Assembly: GCA_026785865.1 (NCBI GenBank)
Contig: JAJAZG010000299.1
Location: forward strand, 1 to 6,259
Direction of reading: 5' to 3'
DNA length: 6,259 nucleotides
Origin: Pseudanabaena sp. CAN_BIN31
Lineage (GTDB): Bacteria; Cyanobacteriota; Cyanobacteriia; Pseudanabaenales; Pseudanabaenaceae
Shown here: positions 1-5,620 of the stretch, in pieces
Layout: each line of letters starts with the position of its first letter
Numbering within the stretch: the stretch's first letter is position 1
The notes under the pieces: model-generated
Database searches by the model: none
Told to the model about the DNA's origin: nothing
What the model saw: the letters and a program-made list of their open reading frames with translations, nothing else
Program-made: the position numbers and the translations under genes

Positions 1-334
1 CAGGAATTGGCTGCAAATAAACTTTTGGTTCTTGAAAATCTTCAGAACGATTATCTAGATCGGATTGAACATCCCCATAACGATTGAAAGTAGGTGTTTT
101 AACCCTTGCGGAAGCAGGGATAATTTTAGGAAGTGATAGAACCGATTTGATTGGTTCCTCTTTCTGCGAAACTAACTTCTGCTCTTCAAGCTGAGTAGAC
201 TCGGGCGCTTTTGGAGCAATAACTTTAACAACTTCTAATTTAGGCAAATCTTTAGTCGGAGGTTGGGATATAACTGATTTTGGTAATTTACTATTTGAGT
301 CATCGGATTGGCTGGGCTTATTGATTTTACTCAT
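1..334 (-). CDS. N-terminal part of a low-complexity, probably disordered protein (runs off left edge)
   Basis: Reading the minus strand from an ATG at 334 gives 111 uninterrupted codons to the window edge, beginning MSKINKPSQSDDSNSKLPKS. A Shine-Dalgarno GGAG lies 6 nt before the ATG, which supports this start. The visible part is rich in Lys, Pro, Ser, Glu and Gln, has no hydrophobic stretch long enough for a signal peptide or membrane helix, and shows no recognisable domain. It therefore looks like a disordered N-terminal tail ahead of a folded domain that lies outside the window. The gene is divergent from gnd, with about 500 bp between the two starts. No function can be assigned. The good ribosome site and the open frame make it likely to be real, although the 3' end is not visible. 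Confidence 0.7.
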   Translation of the reverse strand, partial: MSKINKPSQSDDSNSKLPKSVISQPPTKDLPKLEVVKVIAPKAPESTQLEEQKLVSQKEEPIKSVLSLPKIIPASARVKTPTFNRYGDVQSDLDNRSEDFQEPKVYLQPIP

Positions 335-584
335 CTGAAACTCCAGAAAAATAAGTTGTCTAGCAAGGGATAAACCTTACCGAAAAATATGCCAGTCAAT
401 ATCAAGATTATCTTACAGCAAATTGTGATTAAGTGGAATACGACATTTTCGTTAAGAATGTAGTGAAATAACACTTTTAATAAAAATTTTGGTTCTCATT
501 CGATGAGCGTAAGGCACTTTAAAAATAATATCTTATAAATTAACGTCAAAAAGTAAGGAAATTCTGTGATTTTAAAAATAAATA

Positions 585-809
585 ATGAATAAAGCAAAGT
601 TACCTTATATTTTTGAACAGGCAAATGGCTTAAGCCCTTTGTTAATAAGGCTATTGAAAGTTGCTTCTGTGAGTAACTTATCTTTACAAGCTGCCTTAAA
701 AATTTACAAAGGATTGGCGATCGCGGCTAAATCTACGCTTAAGATACTTTTGCTACGGCAGTTAGGCAAAAATGCCTGTAACTTAGGATCACAGCATATT
801 CGTTCATAG
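585..809 (+). CDS. Doubtful short ORF, 74 aa, upstream of gnd
   Basis: An ATG-started frame of 74 codons ends 24 nt before the preferred gnd start. The product is basic, rich in Leu, Lys and Ala, and resembles no family I know. No Shine-Dalgarno sequence lies at a useful distance; the nearest purine run, AAGGAA, is more than 20 nt upstream. The frame contains a HIP1 octamer at 717-724 and a small hairpin at 764-777, both of which also occur in noncoding DNA. It could be a small leader gene cotranscribed with gnd, but it is more likely a chance open frame in the gnd leader. Confidence 0.2.
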   Translation: MNKAKLPYIFEQANGLSPLLIRLLKVASVSNLSLQAALKIYKGLAIAAKSTLKILLLRQLGKNACNLGSQHIRS

Positions 810-822
810 CCGTTCATGGATA

Positions 823-830
823 GAGAGGAG
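823..830 (+). promoter_or_regulatory. Ribosome binding site that fixes the gnd start at 834
   Basis: The purine run GAGAGGAG ends 3 nt before the ATG at 834. It lies downstream of the in-frame ATG at 816, so it cannot serve that codon. The choice agrees with the protein, since family members begin only about 7 to 10 residues before the first beta strand of the Rossmann fold. Confidence 0.75.
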
Positions 831-833
831 TTT

Positions 834-2258
834 ATGACATCTAATAAGCAAAACTTTGGATTGATTGGTTTGGCGGTGATGGGTGAAAACCTTGCTCTGA
901 ATATTGAGCGCAATGGTTTTTCGATGAGTGTTTATAATCGCAGTCGCGACAAAACTGATAAGTTTCTGGCGACCCGCGCTGCTGGCAAGAATTTTAAAGG
1001 GACATTTACGATCGCTGATTTTGTGAATTCTTTAGAAAGTCCTCGCAAAATTATGATCATGGTCAAAGCGGGAGCGCCTGTTGACGCGGTGATTGCAGAA
1101 TTGAAGCCTTTCTTAGATGAAGGCGACATCATTATTGACGGTGGTAACTCGCTCTATAACGACACCGATCGCCGCACCGTGGAGCTAGAGAAACTTAATC
1201 TCAAGTTCATCGGTATGGGTGTGAGCGGCGGTGAAGAAGGCGCACTCAATGGCCCCAGCATGATGCCCGGTGGTCAAAAGTCGGCTTATGCCGAAATAGA
1301 GCCAATCGTGACCAAAATCGCGGCTCAAGTCGATGATGGCGCTTGTGTGACCTACATCGGCAAGGGCAGCGCGGGGCATTATGTGAAAATGGTGCATAAC
1401 GGCATTGAATATGGCGATATGCAGTTGATTGCTGAGGCTTACGATTTGCTTAGCACTGGTTTGGGCTTGACTGCGAGTGAGCTATATGACACCTTCACCG
1501 CTTGGAAGAGTTCGGAACTTGATTCTTATCTGATCGATATCACGGCAGATATTTTCACGAAAACTGACGATCTCACAGGAGATGCGCTGGTCAATAAAAT
1601 TCTTGATGCGGCTGGTCAAAAGGGAACAGGCAAATGGACGGTGCAAAGCGCTTTTGACTTAGGCGTACCGATCCCCACGATGATCGCGGCGGTGACGGCG
1701 CGGGTGATGTCTTCGTATAAGGAAGAGCGAGTTGCCGCTTCTCAGGTTTTAACCAGTTCAACTTCTGGCAGGTATGAAGGCGATCGCCAAGAATTTATTG
1801 ATGCAGTGCGTGATGCGCTGTACTGTTCCAAGATTTGTTCATACGCTCAAGGTATGGCGCTTTTGGGTGCAGCATCTCGCGAGTTTGGCTATGACTTGAA
1901 TCTTGGCGAAATTGCGCGGATTTGGAAAGGTGGTTGCATTATTCGCGCTGCTTTCCTTGACAAGATCAAGCTTGCTTTTCAGCGCAATCCCAATCTACCT
2001 AATTTATTAGTGGATGAAGATTTCAAACAAACGGTTCTCTCTAAAGAGGTAGCTTGGCGCAAGGTAGTTATGGCGGCGGCGCAGTTGGGGATTCCGATCC
2101 CAGCATTTAGTGCTTCATTGGATTATTTTGATAGCTATCGTCGCGATCGCTTGCCTCAAAACTTGACACAAGCTCAACGCGATTATTTCGGCGCTCACAC
2201 CTACGAGCGCACCGACAAACCCAGAGGCGAATTTTTCCACACTGAGTGGATGAAATAA
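834..2258 (+). CDS. gnd: 6-phosphogluconate dehydrogenase, decarboxylating
   Basis: This cytosolic enzyme of the oxidative pentose phosphate pathway converts 6-phosphogluconate to ribulose 5-phosphate and CO2 and reduces NADP+. In cyanobacteria it supplies NADPH in the dark. With the start at 834 the protein has 474 residues, close to the usual 470. The Rossmann dinucleotide motif GLAVMG is at residues 12-17 and the NADP-phosphate-contacting NRS at 35-37. The substrate-binding [17 protein letters not shown] is at 131-147. The catalytic segment around K185, H188, N189 and E192 is intact. The family signature [13 protein letters not shown] is at 256-268, and the C-terminal YFGAHTYER and FHTEW are present. 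An in-frame ATG at 816 would add six residues but has no ribosome site of its own. The stop codon at 2256-2258 lies within a long inverted repeat. Two HIP1 octamers (1780, 2143) and mainly CGN arginine codons (21 of 23) mark it as native core DNA. Confidence 0.97.
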   Translation: MTSNKQNFGLIGLAVMGENLALNIERNGFSMSVYNRSRDKTDKFLATRAAGKNFKGTFTIADFVNSLESPRKIMIMVKAGAPVDAVIAELKPFLDEGDIIIDGGNSLYNDTDRRTVELEKLNLKFIGMGVSGGEEGALNGPSMMPGGQKSAYAEIEPIVTKIAAQVDDGACVTYIGKGSAGHYVKMVHNGIEYGDMQLIAEAYDLLSTGLGLTASELYDTFTAWKSSELDSYLIDITADIFTKTDDLTGDALVNKILDAAGQKGTGKWTVQSAFDLGVPIPTMIAAVTARVMSSYKEERVAASQVLTSSTSGRYEGDRQEFIDAVRDALYCSKICSYAQGMALLGAASREFGYDLNLGEIARIWKGGCIIRAAFLDKIKLAFQRNPNLPNLLVDEDFKQTVLSKEVAWRKVVMAAAQLGIPIPAFSASLDYFDSYRRDRLPQNLTQAQRDYFGAHTYERTDKPRGEFFHTEWMK

Positions 2259-2319
2259 TTCTAAATAGGTAATGATAGGCGGCGCAAACCGCCGCCTATC
2301 ATTACCTATTTAGAATTAT
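2255..2319. repeat. Perfect 30-bp inverted repeat with 5-nt loop, probable transcription end signal
   Basis: Bases 2255-2284 pair without mismatch with 2290-2319 around the loop CAAAC. The GC-rich part of the stem (GGCGGCG/CGCCGCC) is next to the loop and the outer part is AT-rich. The left arm contains the gnd stop codon. No T-run follows on either strand, so it is not a textbook intrinsic terminator, although such a hairpin could end transcription or protect the gnd mRNA 3' end. Perfect pairing over 30 bp is longer than a terminator needs, and it could be one copy of a small dispersed palindromic repeat. Confidence 0.9.
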
Positions 2320-2347
2320 CTAATTGGGCGATAGCGGAGGAGAGTGT

Positions 2348-2351
2348 AGGG
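2348..2351 (+). promoter_or_regulatory. Ribosome binding site favouring the GTG start at 2357
   Basis: AGGG lies 5 nt before the GTG at 2357. A second purine run, GGAGGAG (2336-2342), sits 14 nt before it. An in-frame TTG at 2324 lies only 5 nt after the inverted repeat and upstream of both purine runs, so it is a poor start. Confidence 0.5.
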
Positions 2352-2356
2352 CGCTA

Positions 2357-2956
2357 GTGAAGACAAAAATATTTCGCGTAGCCGATCAGGTATTCGTTCC
2401 TGCGGAAATAAGTAAGTTTAGTCAAAAAAGTTTGGATGATTTCGAGACATTTTGGCGATCGCGAATTCAGTTAGAGCTACAGGACGGGATTTATTGGAAT
2501 TGGCTAAATAAAAATAGACTGTATATTTCTAGAGATAACTATGAAGCGTATGCCATAGAGAACGAGAGCGAGCAAATAACCCAAGGTATGATGTTGATCG
2601 AAACACAAAACCATAGGTCAAAGGTCGATCAGCGAAAGAGGATAGTCTATGTTGAAACCCTTGAGACAGCACCTTGGAATCGTCAAAACTCTGAACCAGC
2701 CCCACAGTTTAAACGTGTGGGTACAGCCTTATTAAGATTTGCTCAATGGAGAAGTCAAGAGCTAGGTTACGACGGGATAGTTGGTTTACACTCGTTACCA
2801 GAGTCTGAAGTCTTTTATCGAAACCAAAACATGATGGACTGTGGTCAAGATCCAGCAAAGGGCGACCTAAGAGACAGTCAGAAAATAATCGATCCTTTAT
2901 TTACCTTAGAAATCACTGGGATCGCCCACTCCTATAGCAGCGATTTTCTTAAGTAA
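2357..2956 (+). CDS. GNAT-fold N-acetyltransferase
   Basis: The 199-residue product (GTG start) looks like a cyanobacterial GNAT-family acetyltransferase, a fold that transfers an acetyl group from acetyl-CoA to an amine; the acceptor here is unknown. The conserved core is visible at about 94-160. It has a beta strand with RIVYVE (95-100), then the acetyl-CoA pyrophosphate-binding turn in FKRVGTALL (118-126, of K-x-x-G-x-A form) leading into helix 3. The strand GYDGIVGLHSL (137-147) and the late motif with EVFYRNQNM (151-159) follow. The N-terminal 60 residues, with many aromatic residues, are characteristic of a subfamily rather than of the GNAT core. One HIP1 octamer (2455-2462) lies in the gene, which suggests long residence in the genome. 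The next gene starts 64 nt downstream and could be cotranscribed, but the pair is not a recognised toxin-antitoxin combination. The TTG at 2324 would add 11 residues with no similarity to the core. Confidence 0.8.
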   Translation: MKTKIFRVADQVFVPAEISKFSQKSLDDFETFWRSRIQLELQDGIYWNWLNKNRLYISRDNYEAYAIENESEQITQGMMLIETQNHRSKVDQRKRIVYVETLETAPWNRQNSEPAPQFKRVGTALLRFAQWRSQELGYDGIVGLHSLPESEVFYRNQNMMDCGQDPAKGDLRDSQKIIDPLFTLEITGIAHSYSSDFLK

Positions 2957-3009
2957 TGGGATCATTTACTTTTTGGTAAACTCTAACTTATTTTGAGTGG
3001 TACAAAAGC

Positions 3010-3015
3010 GGAGGT
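3010..3015 (+). promoter_or_regulatory. Strong ribosome binding site of the 3021 gene
   Basis: GGAGGT ends 5 nt before the ATG at 3021. It is the strongest Shine-Dalgarno sequence in the 3021-5081 cassette. The downstream genes start within 1 to 5 nt of the preceding stop and lack comparable sites, which suggests that ribosomes load here and the later genes rely partly on translational coupling. Confidence 0.7.
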
Positions 3016-3020
3016 AAACC

Positions 3021-3317
3021 ATGATTACAGATGAATTTGACATTGACGAAGCAGAGATGCTCAGGGATGTGCAGATCGAGGATGAGTCAGGTTGTGATAT
3101 CAGGGCAGGAATTAACCACGGCGTAAATCTTGGTAATTACCTATTCGAGAAAATCAATATCATTAGCTATGACGAGTTGAAAGAAATTTTGACTGATAGC
3201 AAAGTTGGCAATATCCTGTCATCTGACGAGATTGATGAAGTTACAGCCAAAATCCAAGAAAAAATCTTAGCCCCACGACTAAAGCTAAAAAACTATCCCA
3301 TCCCTAAATCAGCCTAG
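3021..3317 (+). CDS. Acidic 98-aa protein of unknown function, first gene of a four-gene cassette
   Basis: I do not recognise a family. The N-terminal third (residues 1-27) is strongly acidic. The middle has an alternation typical of a small alpha/beta fold (GVNLGNYLFEKINIISYDEL), and the helix at about 65-85 is followed by a basic tail (PRLKLKNYPIPKSA). A strong ribosome site and clean coding structure make the gene credible. The stop TAG is followed after 3 nt by the ATG of the next gene, in the same frame, so the two are surely cotranscribed. The acidic front could mean that it binds a basic partner, such as the DNA-binding product of the next gene, but this is only inference. Confidence 0.7.
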   Translation: MITDEFDIDEAEMLRDVQIEDESGCDIRAGINHGVNLGNYLFEKINIISYDELKEILTDSKVGNILSSDEIDEVTAKIQEKILAPRLKLKNYPIPKSA

Positions 3318-3320
3318 ACA

Positions 3321-3839
3321 ATGCCTGCTCCCTTAGATCCCAACCAATCCAACAAAGTCGTCCCCTTGAGCGAAGTCCATGCCAATCGCAGGGAGACCGA
3401 ACCGAGTGATGTTGTATCCCGTGCTGACTTAAAAAACCTGTTAGCCGAAGTAATTGACGAGCGAGTTGCTGAGAAATTTACTCGTCTACAGAAAAGTATT
3501 GACCTTATGCTGGTACATATCGGAGCTGTACAAAGTGGAGAAGTCGAGGACTCAGCACTAAAGGTTACAACAGACCTAAATGCTTCTACAGATATCGCAC
3601 TAGCAACTATTCAACTTCGTCCAGAAGACTACTACATCTATACAACTGGAGATATAGCCGAAGCACTTAGCGTCAGCATACACAAGGTTTATACATTGTC
3701 TAAAAAACTAGAATTACGTAACAACAGCCATTATCATAAAGAGATGAAAACTGGCAAAACAAGCCATATCCCAAAGTATTCTCAACCTACATTCGACAAA
3801 ATTAAACAGGAAGTAGAGCGAGAAAAGGGCTTAAATTAA
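3321..3839 (+). CDS. 172-aa protein with helical middle and C-terminal helix-turn-helix-like segment
   Basis: The N-terminal 30 residues are polar and probably disordered. Residues 34-66 form a charged amphipathic helix that could mediate dimerisation. After a linker rich in Thr and Ala, residues 107-131 (starting YTTGDIAEALSVSIHKVYTL) look like a helix-turn-helix. Next come a turn and the basic, Tyr/His-containing stretch NSHYHKEMKTGKTSHIPKYS, which could be the wing of a winged helix, and a last helix to the end. The order resembles MerR/excisionase-like DNA-binding domains, and a role as regulator or DNA-targeting subunit of the cassette is plausible. It is the second of four tightly packed genes, starting 3 nt after the previous stop and ending 5 nt before the next ATG. 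No integrase lies nearby, so an excisionase role has no contextual support. Confidence 0.7.
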   Translation: MPAPLDPNQSNKVVPLSEVHANRRETEPSDVVSRADLKNLLAEVIDERVAEKFTRLQKSIDLMLVHIGAVQSGEVEDSALKVTTDLNASTDIALATIQLRPEDYYIYTTGDIAEALSVSIHKVYTLSKKLELRNNSHYHKEMKTGKTSHIPKYSQPTFDKIKQEVEREKGLN

Positions 3840-3844
3840 CCATT

Positions 3845-4657
3845 ATGGAAAGAAGAAAGATTTTAATTGCGACTAAAACCTATCCAGCTATTAGTACTAA
3901 ATATAAAGAAACGGTTTGTACAGCTGGCATCCTATTAGATGACGATGAAAAACCTCTACAGTGGATTCGCATTTACCCTATTAGATATCGTGGTCTAGAT
4001 ACAGATAAGCGTTATAAGAGATGGTCTATTATTAGCGCTGAAATCGAAAGAAACGACAAAGATTATAGACAAGAAAGCTATCGAATTAATGACATATCGA
4101 TAAACATCATTAGAACTATAGGCACAGAAAATAATTGGGGAGATCGTAAATCTCTTGTTTTACCCTTACAATTTAATTCAATATTTGAGATTGAATCGCA
4201 GGAAAAATCCTTAGGTATTATTAAACCTAAAAGTATAGAAAAATATTTCTCTAAGACTACTGAACGTGAATGGAGTAGCAAGCAGCAAGCCGTGCAAGAT
4301 CAAGGCGATTTGTTTGAGCCATCAGTTGAATTAGATAAAATACCATATCAGTTTTACTATCAGTTTACAGATATGGATAATATAAAGCACTCATACTCTA
4401 TAAGTGATTGGGAAATTTCACAACTTTATAGAAATTGTAGAAACAACTCTCAATCAAACACTTTAGAAGGTAAGGAAAAAGAGGCTATAATTAAAGTCAA
4501 GGAACAACTAGAAGGCAATTTTTTAGATAAAAAAGACCTTTATTTTATTGTAGGCAATCTAAAAAATCACAAGAAGACTTTTATGATTATTGGTATTTTT
4601 TATCCGCCCAAAATTGACCCTCCAAAATATAAAACTTTAAGTTTATTTGATTTATAA
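3845..4657 (+). CDS. Dual OB-fold-type protein, 270 aa
   Basis: The sequence resembles an uncharacterised bacterial family described as having two OB-type domains, which often neighbours a DUF488 gene, as here. Hallmarks are the N-terminal strand with ILIATKTYP (6-14), KYKETVCTAGI (19-29), WIRIYPI (40-46) and a strand-rich first domain to about 95. A charged linker at about 135-165 follows, then a second domain ending in DLYFIVGNLKNHKKT and a last strand to about 255. OB folds usually bind single-stranded nucleic acid, so a nucleic-acid role is likely, but the substrate is unknown. Two segments, QGDLF (153-157, in the linker) and TLSLF (264-268, at the C-terminus), resemble the sliding-clamp-binding pentapeptide. 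The gene is AT-rich, has no HIP1 site and uses AGA for 9 of its 15 arginines, unlike gnd, which suggests acquisition from elsewhere. Start and stop lie within a few bases of its neighbours. Confidence 0.75.
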   Translation: MERRKILIATKTYPAISTKYKETVCTAGILLDDDEKPLQWIRIYPIRYRGLDTDKRYKRWSIISAEIERNDKDYRQESYRINDISINIIRTIGTENNWGDRKSLVLPLQFNSIFEIESQEKSLGIIKPKSIEKYFSKTTEREWSSKQQAVQDQGDLFEPSVELDKIPYQFYYQFTDMDNIKHSYSISDWEISQLYRNCRNNSQSNTLEGKEKEAIIKVKEQLEGNFLDKKDLYFIVGNLKNHKKTFMIIGIFYPPKIDPPKYKTLSLFDL

Positions 4658-4658
4658 A

Positions 4659-5081
4659 ATGACTATTTCAACAATTTCTACAAAAAATTCTATACTAACT
4701 TTTGGTTACGGAAATAGGAAAGACTATGACTCTTTTCTTGAATGTCTGAAGACATTTAATGTTACTTGCGTCATTGATGTAAGGATATCTCCAAGGGCTT
4801 GGACTAGGAAATGGTATGGAGATGCTATTCAAAAACTTTGCGCGTCTCATGACATTCTTTATATATCTAAAACAGCACTTGGCAATGTATCAGGCAAGAG
4901 TAATTGGATACCCCCTGATGCAGCACAAGCAGATGAATCACTGCTAGAAGTTGCTGAAATACTTGAATCTAAAAATATATTATTGCTTTGTGCCGAAATG
5001 GATTGTTCAAAATGTCACAGGCTCGAAGTTGCAAAAAAATTACAGGAAATGACCAGTTCTTTGATCAAGAACATTACTTAG
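4659..5081 (+). CDS. DUF488 family protein, 140 aa
   Basis: The family (DUF488) is widespread but of unknown biochemical function. Its marks are all visible: TFGYGNR (14-20), the strand VIDVRISPRAW (38-48), ALGN (73-76) and the C-terminal strand-turn LLLCAEMDCSKCHR (108-121). The last carries Cys111, Cys116, Cys119 and His120, a candidate metal or catalytic site. The ATG at 4659 is preferred. It lies 1 nt after the stop of the dual-OB gene, and the alternative TTG at 4647 overlaps that gene and only adds four residues. No clear ribosome site is present, so translation is probably coupled. Ending 19 residues after the CHR motif is normal for the family. After the TAG stop the same frame stays open to 5309. 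A one-base slip in the A7 run near 5034-5040 would give a different tail, described under findings. The gene pair with the dual-OB protein suggests a joint role on nucleic acid. Confidence 0.85.
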   Translation: MTISTISTKNSILTFGYGNRKDYDSFLECLKTFNVTCVIDVRISPRAWTRKWYGDAIQKLCASHDILYISKTALGNVSGKSNWIPPDAAQADESLLEVAEILESKNILLLCAEMDCSKCHRLEVAKKLQEMTSSLIKNIT

Positions 5082-5150
5082 GTGATTTTGTGCGGCTGTA
5101 ATTTTTCCAAAGTTGAATCACACTTAAAGCAGATCGCAGAGATTAACCCA

Positions 5151-5309
5151 ATGACTGAAAGATGGACAAGGGAAGAAGCCAGAGAGCAACATGAAACCCT
5201 CTATACCGAACTGGTGGAAATCAAAGAAATCACCAGACAACAAGCGATCATTGCCCAAACTCAAGCCGAAAGTATCGGGCTAATGATTGAAATGTTAAAT
5301 CGAAAATAG
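5151..5309 (+). CDS. Small coiled-coil protein, 52 aa
   Basis: The product begins MTERWTREEAREQHETLYTE and is predicted from its heptad-like spacing of Leu, Ile and Ala to be one long helix, with a short C-terminal tail. Small proteins that begin with MTERWT or similar and continue as a coiled coil are common in cyanobacteria and have no known function. I chose the ATG at 5151 because the family starts here. The frame is open from a GTG at 5082, just after the DUF488 stop, but the extra 23 residues are unlike the family. The ribosome site is weak for either start. The gene is probably cotranscribed with the preceding cassette or simply sits beside it. Confidence 0.6.
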   Translation: MTERWTREEAREQHETLYTELVEIKEITRQQAIIAQTQAESIGLMIEMLNRK

Positions 5310-5318
5310 GCTTAGCAA

Positions 5319-5346
5319 TTAACAGCTTTGGTGGAAATTGTAAAAT
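5319..5346 (+). promoter_or_regulatory. Predicted sigma70-type promoter of the antitoxin-like gene
   Basis: TTAACA (5319-5324, five of six bases matching TTGACA) and TAAAAT (5341-5346, five of six matching TATAAT) are separated by 16 nt. Transcription would start near 5353, giving a short leader before the ATG at 5380. It lies in the only gap of any size between the accessory block and anmK, and may also drive anmK. Confidence 0.4.
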
Positions 5347-5379
5347 AAGTAACAAGTTTAAAATCTAAAGGTGTAGGTT

Positions 5380-5580
5380 ATGACCCAAGCATTACATTCC
5401 GCCATTGAGTCAATTAATGCACTCAGCCTAGAAGAAAAACACCAGCTCTGGCTAATTCTAGATGAAGCGATCGCACAAGCAGAAGAAAATGACTGGCTAG
5501 AAGACGAAGAGACAACATTAGAAATTCAAGATGTACGCGAAGAGTATCAAAAGGGCGAATACATTGCAATGCAAGCATAG
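5380..5580 (+). CDS. Antitoxin-like small protein, 66 aa, without a visible toxin partner
   Basis: The gene has a good ribosome site (AAAGGTG, ending 6 nt or so before the ATG) and a predicted promoter. The protein starts with a helical segment, MTQALHSAIESINALSLEEK, in which a SxEEKxxLxxxLDEAI pattern stands out. It continues with an acidic stretch and ends EIQDVREEYQKGEYIAMQA. Short proteins of this layout in cyanobacteria are often annotated as antitoxins of type II toxin-antitoxin pairs, whose partner, a RelE/ParE- or PIN-like toxin, follows directly. Here anmK starts 40 nt downstream and no toxin frame exists on either strand, so it would be an orphan. A HIP1 octamer at 5467-5474 shows that it belongs to the native sequence context. 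The antitoxin assignment rests on resemblance alone. Confidence 0.6.
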   Translation: MTQALHSAIESINALSLEEKHQLWLILDEAIAQAEENDWLEDEETTLEIQDVREEYQKGEYIAMQA

Positions 5581-5620
5581 ACGAGAAGTATACAGAAATC
5601 GCTAATTAAATTAAGCAAAT

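Larger units (their letters stand above)
335..833. other. AT-rich intergenic region between two divergent genes (gnd leader)
   Basis: This stretch separates the divergent starts at 334 (minus) and 834 (plus), so it should carry promoters for both. No convincing -35/-10 pair stands out. A TATAAA at 534-539 and, on the minus strand, a TTGACT near 390-396 lack well-placed partners. A small perfect hairpin (AGGCA, AAAA loop, TGCCT) lies at 764-777, about 57 nt before the gnd start, and has no following T-run. The heptamer CGTTCAT occurs twice, at 801-807 and 811-817. One HIP1 octamer lies at 717-724. A doubtful 74-codon ORF occupies 585-809 and is listed separately. No RNA gene was recognised. 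Confidence 0.6.

Noticed and set aside
495..507. Small hairpin CTCAT-TCG-ATGAG in the intergenic region
   Set aside because: Only five pairs with no T-run and no neighbouring gene end to serve.
704..913. Minus-strand open frame of 69 codons over the gnd start
   Set aside because: It overlaps the strongly supported 5' end of gnd and has no ribosome site or family resemblance.
932..1397. Two minus-strand open frames of 66 and 70 codons inside gnd
   Set aside because: They are antisense to conserved gnd motifs and reflect its codon bias.
3136..3145. ATTACCTATT shared with the right arm of the palindrome at 2301-2310
   Set aside because: A ten-base match in AT-rich DNA inside a coding region is easily chance, and the flanks do not match.
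4078..4281. Minus-strand open frame of 67 codons inside the dual-OB gene
   Set aside because: Antisense shadow in AT-rich coding sequence, with no ribosome site.
5082..5150. N-terminal extension of the coiled-coil protein from the GTG at 5082
   Set aside because: It directly follows the DUF488 stop in the same frame and is unlike the family N-terminus, so it is probably only leftover open frame.
5564..5594. Possible anmK promoter (TTGCAA and TATACA)
   Set aside because: Spacing of 19 nt and two mismatches in each box make it too weak to list.
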